64,000 nucleotides of DNA from Myxococcus stipitatus DSM 14675 (GTDB lineage: Bacteria; Myxococcota; Myxococcia; Myxococcales; Myxococcaceae): the NCBI RefSeq assembly GCF_000331735.1, contig NC_020126.1, positions 372,001-436,000 on the forward strand. Direction: 5' to 3'. The translations under genes and the position numbers were made by a program. Positions within the stretch are counted from its first letter, which is position 1, and every line of letters begins with the position of its first letter. Positions 35,254 to 44,581 of this stretch are shown here, one piece after another. Under the pieces are notes generated by a model. That model had not been told where the DNA came from, made no database searches, and was given only the letters and a program-made list of their open reading frames with translations.

Positions 35254-35580
35254 TCAGTGGGCGCCGCCTCCGCCCAGGTTGAGCAGGAGGACGCCGCCGA
35301 TGATGAGCCCCACGCCCACCAGCTTCACGGGGCTCAGGGACTCGCCGAAGAAGACGACGCCGATGGTGACGATGGCGGCCGTCCCCAGCCCGGACCACAT
35401 GGCGTAGGCCACCCCCACGGGCACCTGTTTCACGGCCTGCGCCAGGAGCGCGAAGGCCACGGCGTACGCGCCGAGACAGCCCACGGTGGGCCACGGCCGC
35501 GTGAAGCCCTGCGTGGACTTCAGCAGGCTGGTGCCCACCACCTCGCTGGCGATGGCGGCCAGCAGGAACAGATACGCCAC
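35254..35580 (-). CDS. Small multidrug resistance (SMR) family transporter
   Basis: 108 residues from a GTG at 35580; AGGAGG lies eight bases upstream and the frame to its left is not used. Four membrane helices of the SMR family, with the essential glutamate E13 in the first helix (AIASEVVGTSLLKS), AYAMWSGLGTAAIVTIG in helix 3 and VGVGLIIGGVLLLNL in helix 4. It is of the EmrE/QacE side of the family (WSGLGT), a proton-coupled dual-topology exporter of cationic toxic compounds. Convergent with the S9 peptidase, with 10 bp between stops. Confidence 0.93.
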   Translation of the reverse strand: MAYLFLLAAIASEVVGTSLLKSTQGFTRPWPTVGCLGAYAVAFALLAQAVKQVPVGVAYAMWSGLGTAAIVTIGVVFFGESLSPVKLVGVGLIIGGVLLLNLGGGGAH

Positions 35581-35687
35581 GGTTCCACCTCCTGCCCCTC
35601 TCTGTAGGCGCAAGGCCCGGCCCTCGCCAGTGCCTCCTTTACCCGGAGGACACGGGGGCGCTCTCCGTTGAACGGAGCGAGCGGGGG

Positions 35688-36278
35688 CTACCCGCCCGTC
35701 CCGTCGCGCTCGGGGGCGGTGAGGGAGGTCAGCACATGGTCCCTCCAGCGGCCGTTGATGCGCAGGAAGTCCCGGGCGTAGCCCTCCACCGTGAAGCCCA
35801 GTCGGCGCAGCACCGCGGCGCTGCGGAGGTTCTCCGGGAGGTGGTTGGCCTGGATGCGGTGCAGGCCCATGGTGGTGAAGGCGTGCGCGCAGACGGCGCG
35901 AAGGCCCTCCGTCATGAGGCCGTGGCCCTCATGGCGGTAGTCCAGGCCATAGCCCAGGTCGGCGGCCTGCAAGGGGCCTCGGCGGATGTGCGTGAGCGTG
36001 ATGTTGCCGATGACGGGCGCGGAGGAGGGCGGCTCCGAGCGGGGGAGCATCACCAGCCGCAGCGCGAGGTCCCGGCGCGAGTCCTCCAGGTCCTGGGCCA
36101 GGCGGGTGCGCCAGTACGTCGGAGTGTGGAAGTGGGCGGGACGCGAGGGCGAGACAGGGTCCAGGTGGGCCCGGTTGTCCTCGTAGTAGGCCACGACACG
36201 GGCGGCGCCATCGGGGGGCAATTGGGTGATGCGCAGCCGTTCGGTGACGAGCAGGACGATGGGGTGTTCGGAGTCCAT
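35688..36278 (-). CDS. RimJ/RimL-type GNAT acetyltransferase
   Basis: 196 residues. It fits the RimJ-like GNAT family: TERLRITQLPPDGAARVVAYY at the N-terminus, GYGLDYRHEGHGLMTEGLRAV (motif A, acetyl-CoA binding) and the typical HRIQANHLPENLRSAAVLRRLGF, ending in EGYARDFLRINGRWRDHVL. Such enzymes acetylate N-termini of ribosomal proteins or small molecules. No operon partners; it is divergent from the GDPD-like gene. Confidence 0.92.
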   Translation of the reverse strand: MDSEHPIVLLVTERLRITQLPPDGAARVVAYYEDNRAHLDPVSPSRPAHFHTPTYWRTRLAQDLEDSRRDLALRLVMLPRSEPPSSAPVIGNITLTHIRRGPLQAADLGYGLDYRHEGHGLMTEGLRAVCAHAFTTMGLHRIQANHLPENLRSAAVLRRLGFTVEGYARDFLRINGRWRDHVLTSLTAPERDGTGG

Positions 36279-36448
36279 GGCGGGAGCGGAGCCTGGAGGC
36301 TAGCGCGTCCTGGCCGGACGCCCCCACAGGTCATTGCGTCCCTCATGCACGCTGCCGGTCTCCCGCTCGGGCGAGGCCGCTCGGATTGTCGCGTGGTGCA
36401 CTGCTTGCAAACACGCACCGGCTCGACCTGAGAACGAGAGGTGAACCC

Positions 36449-38074
36449 ATGGCCGACGTGTGGGACCCGACGAAGCTCGACGTGAAGATCGCGGAGAACC
36501 CGACGCTCTGGGCCGCCCTCGACAATCAGTGGCGGACCGCGGTGGCGAGCACCTTGTTGGCCAACCAGGAGCTGCGCAAGCTGAACCGCATCAGTGGTCG
36601 ACTCAAGCGGGGCGCGGTGGCGCAGTTCCAGAATGCCCCCGCCATCGCCGCGTCGCTCGACCAGGCCATCCTCGGGTGCTTCTCGCTGCTGAGTCAGTGG
36701 TGCACCGCGACGAAGCCCAATGAGCAGCAGTTCTATCTCAACAATCAAATCTATACGGCGCTGAGCGCGGCCCATCCGGACGATGCCATCACCCAGCAGT
36801 TGGGGGAGCGCCTCACCGCGCAATGGAAGAAGCGCAACCTGCGCTCCAAGGTCGTCGTCATCGCGCACCGCGGAGACGGGGCGACCTTCGAGAAGGTCCG
36901 CAAGGTCTTCGAGCGGCAAGCCTTCGACGGCCTCTTCTACACGCACGAGGACGAGAACAGCGAGGCCGCGCTCGTGAAGGCGCTCGAGGCCTGGAGAATC
37001 AAGGAGCTGAGCGGCGTCGAGTGTGATGTCTGGTTCAGCCAGGACGCGATTCCCATCGTCACGCACACCCAGAACATCGAGGCCCTGTTCACTCAGGAGC
37101 GGACCCGGAACGTGGCCCCGCCCCTGAGCGGCACGAAGGTCAAGGATGTGGTGTCAGGCAACCTGCCGCCCAGGTTCATGACCCTCGACCGTTGGCTCCA
37201 GATTGTCGAGGCCTACCTCACGCACCACGGGCTGACCCAGGGCGAAGAGCGGCAGCTCCGGCTGGAAATCGAGATGAAGGACACGAACCTCGCCTTCAAT
37301 ACCAACACCCTTCAACCCGAGAAGGACCAGGTGCTGGGGCGGTGGCGGTCCGTCGAGCGGGTCGTCAGCCGGTTCCTGAAGTCGTGCCAGCGGCCCAGCA
37401 TCTACCAAGTGGCCCTCTTCAACGGCTCCGCCGCGCCCAAGGATGCGTACGACAAGGCCTGGAACGAGAACAAGACCCTGCTCTCGAGCGTCGTCTATGG
37501 CGGGAGCCCGGACGCCCCCGATACGTCCGAGCTGCTGGAGGTCCGCTACGGCCTGCATTTCCCCGGACTGCTCCAGATGATGTACAGCGGGAAGTTCAAG
37601 GGAAAGATTGTCACGCTCGCGCCGGGCGTCGAAGCCTATCCGCTGGAGAACCCCATCCAGCTCAACACGCTCGGGGAATGGATTGAGACCCGACATGCCT
37701 TGACCGTCGAGCAGTCCATCCAGTGCGCGAGGCTGCGAAGGCTCCTGTGGCTCTTCGATGAGATGAAGGCCGCGCGGCTGCCCAAGGAGCGAAAGCCGCT
37801 TCGCGTCCAGGTCCTGACGGACTTCTGCGGACTGGGCGCCAAGTTCATCGTCGCGAAGCAGGCGACGCCCATTGGCCCGCGTGGCCTCTTCGACCAACCG
37901 TTCAACGAGGTGAACCTGGACTGCGTCTGGCGCAAGTACAACCTCACCGGAGCATCCCTGGACACCAAGCGGAACATCTGTCAGCGGTTGAATGACTGCG
38001 GAACGGACCAGACCAAGTTCATCGAGTTCGGGATGGAGTTCCTCCAACTCATCGGTGACTGGTACCACGACTGA
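36449..38074 (+). CDS. Large glycerophosphodiester-phosphodiesterase-like protein
   Basis: 541 residues from the ATG at 36449 with GAGAGG upstream. GDPD-type TIM-barrel residues are visible but spread apart: HR at 140-141 (VVVIAHRGDG), E169 in DENSEAALVKALE, E191 and D193 in GVECDVW and H206 in IPIVTHTQN. These match the HR/EN/ED/H set of GDPD enzymes, with about 28 residues between the first two, longer than usual. The first ~130 residues are a helical domain of unknown type. A further ~300 residues follow the motif region. No signal peptide. It may be a phospholipase-D-like toxin, effector or metabolic enzyme; family assignment is good, function open. Confidence 0.72.
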   Translation: MADVWDPTKLDVKIAENPTLWAALDNQWRTAVASTLLANQELRKLNRISGRLKRGAVAQFQNAPAIAASLDQAILGCFSLLSQWCTATKPNEQQFYLNNQIYTALSAAHPDDAITQQLGERLTAQWKKRNLRSKVVVIAHRGDGATFEKVRKVFERQAFDGLFYTHEDENSEAALVKALEAWRIKELSGVECDVWFSQDAIPIVTHTQNIEALFTQERTRNVAPPLSGTKVKDVVSGNLPPRFMTLDRWLQIVEAYLTHHGLTQGEERQLRLEIEMKDTNLAFNTNTLQPEKDQVLGRWRSVERVVSRFLKSCQRPSIYQVALFNGSAAPKDAYDKAWNENKTLLSSVVYGGSPDAPDTSELLEVRYGLHFPGLLQMMYSGKFKGKIVTLAPGVEAYPLENPIQLNTLGEWIETRHALTVEQSIQCARLRRLLWLFDEMKAARLPKERKPLRVQVLTDFCGLGAKFIVAKQATPIGPRGLFDQPFNEVNLDCVWRKYNLTGASLDTKRNICQRLNDCGTDQTKFIEFGMEFLQLIGDWYHD

Positions 38075-38080
38075 CGGAAC

Positions 38081-38113
38081 AGGCGCCTCTCCACCCGAAG
38101 GGGAGAGGCGCCT
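38081..38113. terminator. Bidirectional terminator hairpin
   Basis: AGGCGCCTCTCC (38081-38092) pairs perfectly with GGAGAGGCGCCT (38102-38113) around a 9-base loop. It lies exactly between the convergent stops at 38074 and 38120, so it could terminate both transcripts. Confidence 0.75.
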
Positions 38114-38119
38114 CACGCC

Positions 38120-41100
38120 TCACTGCGCGGTGTGCCGCTTCCGCGCGTGGACCGCCAGCATCACCAGCACCCACAGCCCGAACACCGACGTCCCGCTTCC
38201 CGCGCTGCTGCAACCGCCGCCGCCATCGCTCCCACCCGACGTGGGCGGCGCCTCGCAGACACCCGCGTTGCACGTCTCACCCGCGCCGCATTCCGACGTC
38301 TGTCGGCACTCAGGCTCGGGCTGGGGGGGCGGCGTCGTCGAGGTGACCGTCACCGAGGTCGTCCCCGTCGCGCTGCCCACGGTGACCTGGACGGTGTTCA
38401 AGAAGGTGCCCCCCTGCGTGCCCGCGGTGAAGATGCCCGAGGCGTCGAGGGTGCCTCCGCCATTCACGACCTTCCACGTGGCGGGGACGGCGGGGGCCTC
38501 GTTGCCGTACATATCGAACGCCCGCACGCTGAAGGTCACCGAGCCTCCCGCGGGAAGCGTGGGGTTCTGCGGAGAGAGGACGACCCGGCTCGGCGCGGCG
38601 GCCACCACGGAGACAGAGGTCTGCTCCGCCAGGCCCCCCATGCTCACCTGCACCGTCCCCGGGAAGGCGCCCACCCCGGTGCCCGCGGTGAAGACCCCCG
38701 CGCCATCGATGGAGCCTCCGCCATTCACCACCTTCCACGTGGCCTGCGCCGAGGTGACCTCGTTGTCGTACGCATCGAACGCCTTCGCGCTGAACGCCAC
38801 CGCGCTCCCCGCCTGAAGCGTGGGCCCCAGCGGAGAGAGGGCGATGCGGCTCACGGCCGCCGGCGTGACGGTGACGCCCGTCGTCTGGGTCACTCCCGCC
38901 GCGGTGACCTGCACGGTGTCCGCGTACGTCCCCGCCACGGTGCCCGCGGTGAAGACCCCCGAGGTGGTGATGCCGCCTCCGCCCGTCACGACCCGCCACT
39001 CGGGCGCGAACGAGGTGACCTCGTTGTCGTGCACGTCGAACGCCTTCGCCCTGAACGGCACCGTGCCCTTCACGACGACGGAGGGGGCCGCGGGTGAAAT
39101 CTCCAGGCGGCTGATGGCGCCGGGCGTCACGTAGACGGTGGTGTTCTGCGTGAGGGTGTCCACCTGGACGCTCACACAGTTCTCATAGGTGCCCGCGGCC
39201 CTGGGCGCGGTGTAGAGCCCCTCCTGCGTGATGGCCCCCGCGCCCGGCGTCACCACCGACCACCTGGGCGTGATGGTGAGCGGATTGCCATCCTCATCGA
39301 GCCCCATCACCCCGAACCGCTGCGTGCCCTGGGGCGCCAGCGTGGCGAAGGTCGGCGTGAGGACGAGCCGCGACAGCGGCCCCGGAAGGACCGTGACGTC
39401 CGCGGTGCCCTTCAGGCTGTACCCATACACCGTCGCCGTCACGGCGCCCGGATAGCTCCCCGCCACCGTGCTGACCTTGAGCAGGCCGTTGGCGTCGATG
39501 GTGCCCAGGGACGCAGGGGTGACGGTCCACGTCGGAGCCAGGGCTCTCCTGTTGCCCCATTGGTCGAACCCACGTGCCTCGAACTGGAGGCTCCCCCGCG
39601 TCTTCACCTCGCGGGTGCCGGGCACCACGTCGATGCGATGGAGGGGGCCCGGAGTCACGGTGACATCCACCGTCGTGGAGACGCCTTCGAACGTGGCCTG
39701 GACGGTCCTCGGGAAGGAGCCCGCGACGCTCCCCGCGGTGAAGCGGGTCGGGCCCGTGAGGGTGCCTCCCCCTCCGACGACACTCAAGACGACCGTGCCC
39801 GGAATGACGTTCCCCGCCCGGTCGCGAGGCGAGACAGCGAAGTCCGCGTTGACGTTCACGGGCAACGTGAGGCTCTCCGGGTAGATGCTGATGCGCTGCA
39901 CCGGCCCCGGCAGGACGTTCACGCTCACGAAGCCCTTCTTGCCACCTGCCTCGACCTGAATCCCCTGGGCGCCGCTATAGACAGAGGTACCCGCCGTGTA
40001 GAGACCGCTGGCGGAGATGCGCCCCGCCATCGTGTGGCTGGTGGTCCACTGGAAGGTCGTCGGAGTCTCATGGCCGCAGGCATCCAGGCCCTTCGCGGAG
40101 AACTGCTGCGTCTCCTCGATGCGCAACGTCACCTGAGACGGACTCACCTCCACCCTCTGGAGGGGCCCCAACGTCACCAGCACATCCACCGCGGCGGAGA
40201 GCGCCCCCGTCTTCGCGACCACCGCTCCGGGATACGAACCGAGCGCACACCCCGAGGTGAGGACTCCGCTCGCGTCGATGGTTCCCACCTCGGCGGGGAC
40301 CGTCCACGTGATGACGGCGTGTGGAAGCCAGTGGCCCTCCGCGTCGTAGACGTTGGCGACGATGGAGTTCGTTGTATTGCCAGACACCACGATGGAGGTG
40401 CTCTCCAGCACCAGGGACGCGGCGGGAATCGGGACGTAGGGGAAGGCCCCCATGTCCGTCCCGTCCGACGCGGCATTGCGACAGGGGGACGTCTCGATGA
40501 TGGTCAGGTGGTGGATGCTGGCGAAGAGCGGGTCCTGGGTGAGGCTCCCGGGGCCCAGCGTGGGGTTCCCCCTGTAGTTGCTGGAATGGTTCCAGACCGC
40601 GTTGTGATGGATGGAGATGTTGGACGCGGGGACGACTTCGATGCCCGTGTTGCCATTGGACGCGATGATGTTGTCGCGAATCTCGACGGAGTTGTGCGGC
40701 TGGGTGGCGACGGAGAGGGCCCCCGCCATGTTGTAGATGACGGTGTTGTGGACGATGGAGGCGGAGGCATTGACGACCTTCACGCCACTCACCTCGAAGG
40801 AGGACGTCCGCGTGCCGTCTCGGACCAGGCTGTAGGAGAGGTTCAGGACGCCCCCCGTGGCCTCGGCCGCGAGGGTGCATTTCTGGAGCGTGCCTCGCTC
40901 GAAGTTCAGGGTTCCTCCCTCGACCTTCAGACACGTGGCGCCCTCCCGGAGGGTGGAGCCCGTCACGGTCGCGGTGGCGGCGCCGGAGACGGCGATGCGG
41001 CCTTGCGTCAGGGTCGAGTCCTTGACCGTGAGGGTGCTGTTTTCGTAGGCGCTCACGCTCAGGCCCGACAGGGTGGCGTTCTCGAGCGTGGCGGTGCTGT

Positions 41101-42472
41101 CGTCCCTGAGCGAGAGGGTGCTGGAGCCCATCCCCGAGACGCCCTTGAGCGTGGCGGAGCCCGTGCCTCGGGTGATGACCTGAGACGTCGACTCCAGGGT
41201 GACGTCCTCGAACGTCGCGGTGCCCTGGATGGTGAGCGTCCCCTTCACGTGGGTGTGTTCGAAGCTCGCCTCGCCTGTGAGCGTGGTCACCTCGTGGCTG
41301 CTCTCATGCTCGAACCTGGCGGGGACGTCGACCGTGCCTTCGGCTTTCAGTGCGCCCGCGATGAGGACCTGGATCAACGCGCTTCTGTCCGCGGGCCCAT
41401 CCTTCCAGCTCTTGACGGTGACCCTGGCACCCGGCGCGAGCGTCAGGGTGATGCCCGCGGGGACCAGGAGGTCTCCGGTGACGACGTGGTCCCCCGTCAG
41501 CGTCCTGTCCGAGCGCAGGATGCCCTCGAGGAGGGTGGGGTGGACGGGGTGTCCCGCATAGGCGACGGCCCCCATGTCGGTCCCATCCGAAGCGGCATTC
41601 CTCGCGGGCGAGTTCTCCGAGAGCGAGGCGGACCCCTGGAACAGCGGATTGGCATGGACGCTCCCTTCCCCGGGCGTGACCCCGACGTAGTTGTCTTCCG
41701 GGAAGCCCCACACGATGTTGTGATGAACGACGGGCGCGCTGACATTGGTCAGCCACAGGCCGTGGGACTCCCTGCCCAGGATGATGTTGTCGATGATGTT
41801 GATGGCGACGTCCGTGGGCCCCCCGGGCATGGCCCCATCGACGGCGCTTCCTCGATTGTTGAAGAAGGTGTTGTGGACGAGTGTCACCTTCGACGACGGG
41901 CTGGCGATCTTGATGACGGGGGTAGAGGCCGGCTGGGTGCATCCATGAATCACGCTGGAGCGGAGCGTCGATGTGCCACCGGTGGTCCTCATCGCCTGCT
42001 TGCAGTTGCTGATGGTGCCGTTCTCGAAGTTGATGCTGCCTCCCGCGATGTCCAGGGCGGGGGCGCCGCCATACAAGAAGCTGTGGTTGAAGGTCGCGGA
42101 GCCGCGCCCCTCCACATCGATGGAGGGCTGGCCCCCCAGGACGTTGAGGTAGTCGGCGACCAGGGTCCCCCGGACGAGGATGGCGTGCGTCTCGAGCTGG
42201 ATGTTGATGTTCGCGGCCGAGGTCCCCACGGCCACCAGGGAGCCCAGGACCTCGAGCTCGAGGGCGGTGGCGCTCGAGGTCGTCACCTGGACCCCGGGCT
42301 CCAGTGTCAGCGTGACGCCTTCCGGAATGGTGAGGGTGCCCTGGAGCGTCCAGGGATTCCCCGCGGGGGTCCAGGTGGTGTCACTGGCGAGGACGCCGCC
42401 CGGAATGTTGGTCGCCAGCGCGACGGTGGGCAGCAAAACGAGGAGAATCCCGAGGAACCCTGATTTGAGCAC
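38120..42472 (-). CDS. Giant beta-helix/Ig-like surface protein with MYXO-CTERM-like tail
   Basis: 1450 residues from a GTG at 42472, which directly opens a signal peptide (VLKSGFLGILLVLLPTVALA). Residues ~30-700 form two right-handed beta-helix halves; each ends in SP(A/C)RNAASDGTDMGA, a clear internal duplication. Then come about eight Ig-like repeats of ~85 residues with cores such as SRIALSPLGPTLQAGS and AFDAYDNEVTS. The end has a small Cys-rich EGF-like stretch (CRQTSECGAGETCNAGVC), a Gly/Ser linker, GGGCSSAGSG, one hydrophobic helix and a basic RKRHTAQ tail. That tail is the tripartite MYXO-CTERM sorting layout, so it is likely exported and anchored at the outer surface. A probable adhesin or matrix protein; the ligand is unknown. 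Confidence 0.88.
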   Translation of the reverse strand: MLKSGFLGILLVLLPTVALATNIPGGVLASDTTWTPAGNPWTLQGTLTIPEGVTLTLEPGVQVTTSSATALELEVLGSLVAVGTSAANINIQLETHAILVRGTLVADYLNVLGGQPSIDVEGRGSATFNHSFLYGGAPALDIAGGSINFENGTISNCKQAMRTTGGTSTLRSSVIHGCTQPASTPVIKIASPSSKVTLVHNTFFNNRGSAVDGAMPGGPTDVAINIIDNIILGRESHGLWLTNVSAPVVHHNIVWGFPEDNYVGVTPGEGSVHANPLFQGSASLSENSPARNAASDGTDMGAVAYAGHPVHPTLLEGILRSDRTLTGDHVVTGDLLVPAGITLTLAPGARVTVKSWKDGPADRSALIQVLIAGALKAEGTVDVPARFEHESSHEVTTLTGEASFEHTHVKGTLTIQGTATFEDVTLESTSQVITRGTGSATLKGVSGMGSSTLSLRDDSTATLENATLSGLSVSAYENSTLTVKDSTLTQGRIAVSGAATATVTGSTLREGATCLKVEGGTLNFERGTLQKCTLAAEATGGVLNLSYSLVRDGTRTSSFEVSGVKVVNASASIVHNTVIYNMAGALSVATQPHNSVEIRDNIIASNGNTGIEVVPASNISIHHNAVWNHSSNYRGNPTLGPGSLTQDPLFASIHHLTIIETSPCRNAASDGTDMGAFPYVPIPAASLVLESTSIVVSGNTTNSIVANVYDAEGHWLPHAVITWTVPAEVGTIDASGVLTSGCALGSYPGAVVAKTGALSAAVDVLVTLGPLQRVEVSPSQVTLRIEETQQFSAKGLDACGHETPTTFQWTTSHTMAGRISASGLYTAGTSVYSGAQGIQVEAGGKKGFVSVNVLPGPVQRISIYPESLTLPVNVNADFAVSPRDRAGNVIPGTVVLSVVGGGGTLTGPTRFTAGSVAGSFPRTVQATFEGVSTTVDVTVTPGPLHRIDVVPGTREVKTRGSLQFEARGFDQWGNRRALAPTWTVTPASLGTIDANGLLKVSTVAGSYPGAVTATVYGYSLKGTADVTVLPGPLSRLVLTPTFATLAPQGTQRFGVMGLDEDGNPLTITPRWSVVTPGAGAITQEGLYTAPRAAGTYENCVSVQVDTLTQNTTVYVTPGAISRLEISPAAPSVVVKGTVPFRAKAFDVHDNEVTSFAPEWRVVTGGGGITTSGVFTAGTVAGTYADTVQVTAAGVTQTTGVTVTPAAVSRIALSPLGPTLQAGSAVAFSAKAFDAYDNEVTSAQATWKVVNGGGSIDGAGVFTAGTGVGAFPGTVQVSMGGLAEQTSVSVVAAAPSRVVLSPQNPTLPAGGSVTFSVRAFDMYGNEAPAVPATWKVVNGGGTLDASGIFTAGTQGGTFLNTVQVTVGSATGTTSVTVTSTTPPPQPEPECRQTSECGAGETCNAGVCEAPPTSGGSDGGGGCSSAGSGTSVFGLWVLVMLAVHARKRHTAQ

Positions 42473-42908
42473 AAGCCATCCTGTTTCACGGGCCCGAAGA
42501 CACCGCTTCGCCCCTGCGGAGAGCAACGAGAGACAGGGCGGGATGTCGCGTGCGGGGAGCCAGAAAACATCCACTGAAACAAGGCTTCAGCTCGGGCACC
42601 GGCGGCCAGGGAGGCTCGCCGCGCACGGCGGCGGTGACGTCATGGATGACCCGGCCCCAGGGGCGCTCTGTCAGCGCTTCCTGCTGGGGTGCGCGGGCTG
42701 TCGCATCACGGTGGCTGTCGCATCGAGGTGGCGTGATGCTCGGGGAGGCGCGCCGCGATGCCCATGCCCCGCGTCGGCGACGGCCTCCAGGTCATCCCCT
42801 CGCGGACAACCCTTGGCGCGGGCGCGGACATGGCCGTGCTCCGGACCCTCGGGCGATGAAGCCACCCGAAGGTCCAGAGCACTCCGCCATGGAGACCCCG
42901 CGTTGGAA
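42473..42908. other. 436-bp intergenic region, no gene seen
   Basis: It lies between the start of the giant surface protein and the stop of the OmpA-family gene, both on the minus strand. It should hold the promoter of the surface-protein gene. Frames in it look like low-complexity shadows. No clear hairpin or promoter boxes seen. Confidence 0.5.
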
Positions 42909-43982
42909 CTACTGCGGCACGTCCTGGCCCGACTCGTGTGACTCGTGCTGCTGCGCATCCGGGCTCGAGTCGGGGGCCTGCTGCTGCGGCTGCTCGCTCG
43001 AGTCCTGCTGACCGCTGCCACCGACAGCGCGCTGGCCGCCGCGCTCGACGATGATTTCCACGCGGCGGTTGTTGGCGCGGCCCTCCGACGTGGCGTTGGT
43101 GGCCACGGGCTGGTACTCGCCCAGGCCGCGCACGTCGATGCGCTGCGCGGGCACGCCGCGGGTGACGAGGAAGTCCTTCACCCGTTCGGCGCGCTGATAG
43201 GACAGCCGCTCGTTGAGCGAGTCGGAGCCCGTCGAGTCCGTGTGGCCCTCGATGAGCAACGGCTTGTCGCCCTCCTTCAGCACGTCCGCCACGTCCGACA
43301 GCCTGTCGCGCGCGGAGGGGAGCAGCTCCGCGGAGCCCGAGGCGAAGAGGACGCTGCCCGACAGCGTCAGCACGGTGCCGCGCGCCTCCTCGCGGACCTT
43401 CAGGTCTTTGTTCGCCTTGTCCAGCTCCGCCAGGGCCGCGGCTGCCTTCTGCTCGGCCTCCTCGCGCGCCTTCTTCTCGGCCTCGAGCTGGGCGGTGGAT
43501 TGCTGCTGGGCCTGGCTTCGCGCCAGCTCCTCGGCCTGACGCCGCTCGGCCTCCCGCTGAATCTCCGCGTTCTGCTGGGCCAGCCGCTGCGCCTCCGCGT
43601 CGAGCTGCTGCTGGCGCTGCCCCTCCAGCTGCTGGGCCTGGGCCTGCCGCATCGCGGCCTGGGCCTCCGACTGCTGACGTGAGGCGAGGCTCGCGTTGCC
43701 CCAGGTGCCCGCGGTCTCGATCCTGCGCAAGGCCACGTAGGACAAGACGCGCGTCCGCGTGGAGTCCTTCTCGTGCTTGTAGGACGTCTCGGCGGCCTTC
43801 AGCGCGGCCTTCGCCGCCTGCACCTCACGCGGGCTCTCCCGCCCCTGCGGACTCGCGGCCAGCTGCTTGTAGGCGGAGCGCGCCTCCTCGAGTTCCTTGG
43901 GTGGAGAGGCACTCGCGCTCGCCGCGGCCAGGAACATCGTGGCTCCGGCGAGGGCTTTCCATCCACGCTTGCTTCGCACCAT
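42909..43982 (-). CDS. OmpA-family peptidoglycan-associated protein with coiled coil
   Basis: 357 residues with a signal peptide (ALAGATMFLAAASASASP). The N-terminal part resembles DUF4398 (PKELEEARSAYKQLAASPQG). Residues ~105-195 are a long Gln/Glu/Ala-rich coiled coil. The C-terminal OmpA domain (about 205-315) has GSVLFASGSAELLPSARDRL, LLIEGHTDSTGSDSLNERLS and RGLGEYQPVATNATSEGRANNRRVEI, the peptidoglycan-binding signature including the conserved D and R. The last ~40 residues are Gln/Ser/Pro-rich. It should tie the cell envelope to peptidoglycan. It is preceded on the same strand by the DUF4398 lipoprotein 24 bp away, so the two form an operon. Confidence 0.9.
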   Translation of the reverse strand: MVRSKRGWKALAGATMFLAAASASASPPKELEEARSAYKQLAASPQGRESPREVQAAKAALKAAETSYKHEKDSTRTRVLSYVALRRIETAGTWGNASLASRQQSEAQAAMRQAQAQQLEGQRQQQLDAEAQRLAQQNAEIQREAERRQAEELARSQAQQQSTAQLEAEKKAREEAEQKAAAALAELDKANKDLKVREEARGTVLTLSGSVLFASGSAELLPSARDRLSDVADVLKEGDKPLLIEGHTDSTGSDSLNERLSYQRAERVKDFLVTRGVPAQRIDVRGLGEYQPVATNATSEGRANNRRVEIIVERGGQRAVGGSGQQDSSEQPQQQAPDSSPDAQQHESHESGQDVPQ

Positions 43983-44006
43983 GACTGTCTCCTCCGGGGA
44001 TGGGGC

Positions 44007-44366
44007 TCACCGCGGGCTCTGCCGCATCGACTCGAGCTGTTGGGTGGTTTGTTGGGCCTGTTGCTCCAAGGGCACCGCGCGGGCGAGTGCCTGCGCGAGG
44101 TCCGCGTCCGCGTCCGCCTGCAGGTAGCTCAGGTCCGCGCGGTCGGGGTCCTTCGCCGACAGCAGTTGGTCGCCGTTGGTGATTTGCTGTCGCGCGAACT
44201 CGAGATGTCGCGCGGCCTGGGGAACGCTCGCGGCGCCGGCGCTCTCCGCGGCGCGCATGGAGGCGACGGCCTCTGTTCGTCGCGAGTTCTTGGTGGGTGT
44301 CATGCTCTGACTGGCGCACCCGAACAGCGGAACGCACAGCATCGCGGCAAGCAGCTTCGGGCGCAC
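44007..44366 (-). CDS. DUF4398 lipoprotein
   Basis: 119 residues from a GTG at 44366 with GGAGGTAG upstream. The signal peptide ends in the lipobox LFGCAS. The mature part is helical and carries the DUF4398 pattern: SMRAAESAGAASVPQAARHL, LEFARQQITNGDQLLSAKD and LSYLQADADADLAQALA. It precedes the OmpA-family gene, whose own N-terminus has a related motif. Together they look like an envelope-associated pair, the lipoprotein outer-membrane-anchored. Confidence 0.85.
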   Translation of the reverse strand: MRPKLLAAMLCVPLFGCASQSMTPTKNSRRTEAVASMRAAESAGAASVPQAARHLEFARQQITNGDQLLSAKDPDRADLSYLQADADADLAQALARAVPLEQQAQQTTQQLESMRQSPR

Positions 44367-44581
44367 GGTCTACCTCCAGCCGGAGTCCAGGGAGCGCGGG
44401 TGTCGCGTCCCAGGTCCAGAAGTGTGCTCGGGCCGACAGCCCGGCAATCCTCACGGGCACAAGCCGATTGGAGAGGAGCCGGGCGGCCTCCGCCGGAAGC
44501 AGGCACACCTTGCGCAGGGCGCGTGTCGTGACAGGGCAGGCGGCGCTGGCCGCCAGACGCGGGGAAGGGTAGGACGTCGGC

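Noticed and set aside
38120-39100. The repeated DNA in the 3' part of the giant surface gene as a mobile repeat
   Set aside because: It encodes in-frame Ig-like repeats of the protein, explained by domain duplication.
42550-43011. A 153-residue plus-strand frame between the surface protein and OmpA genes
   Set aside because: Low-complexity Arg/Cys/Pro composition and overlap with the OmpA 3' end; no supporting signals.
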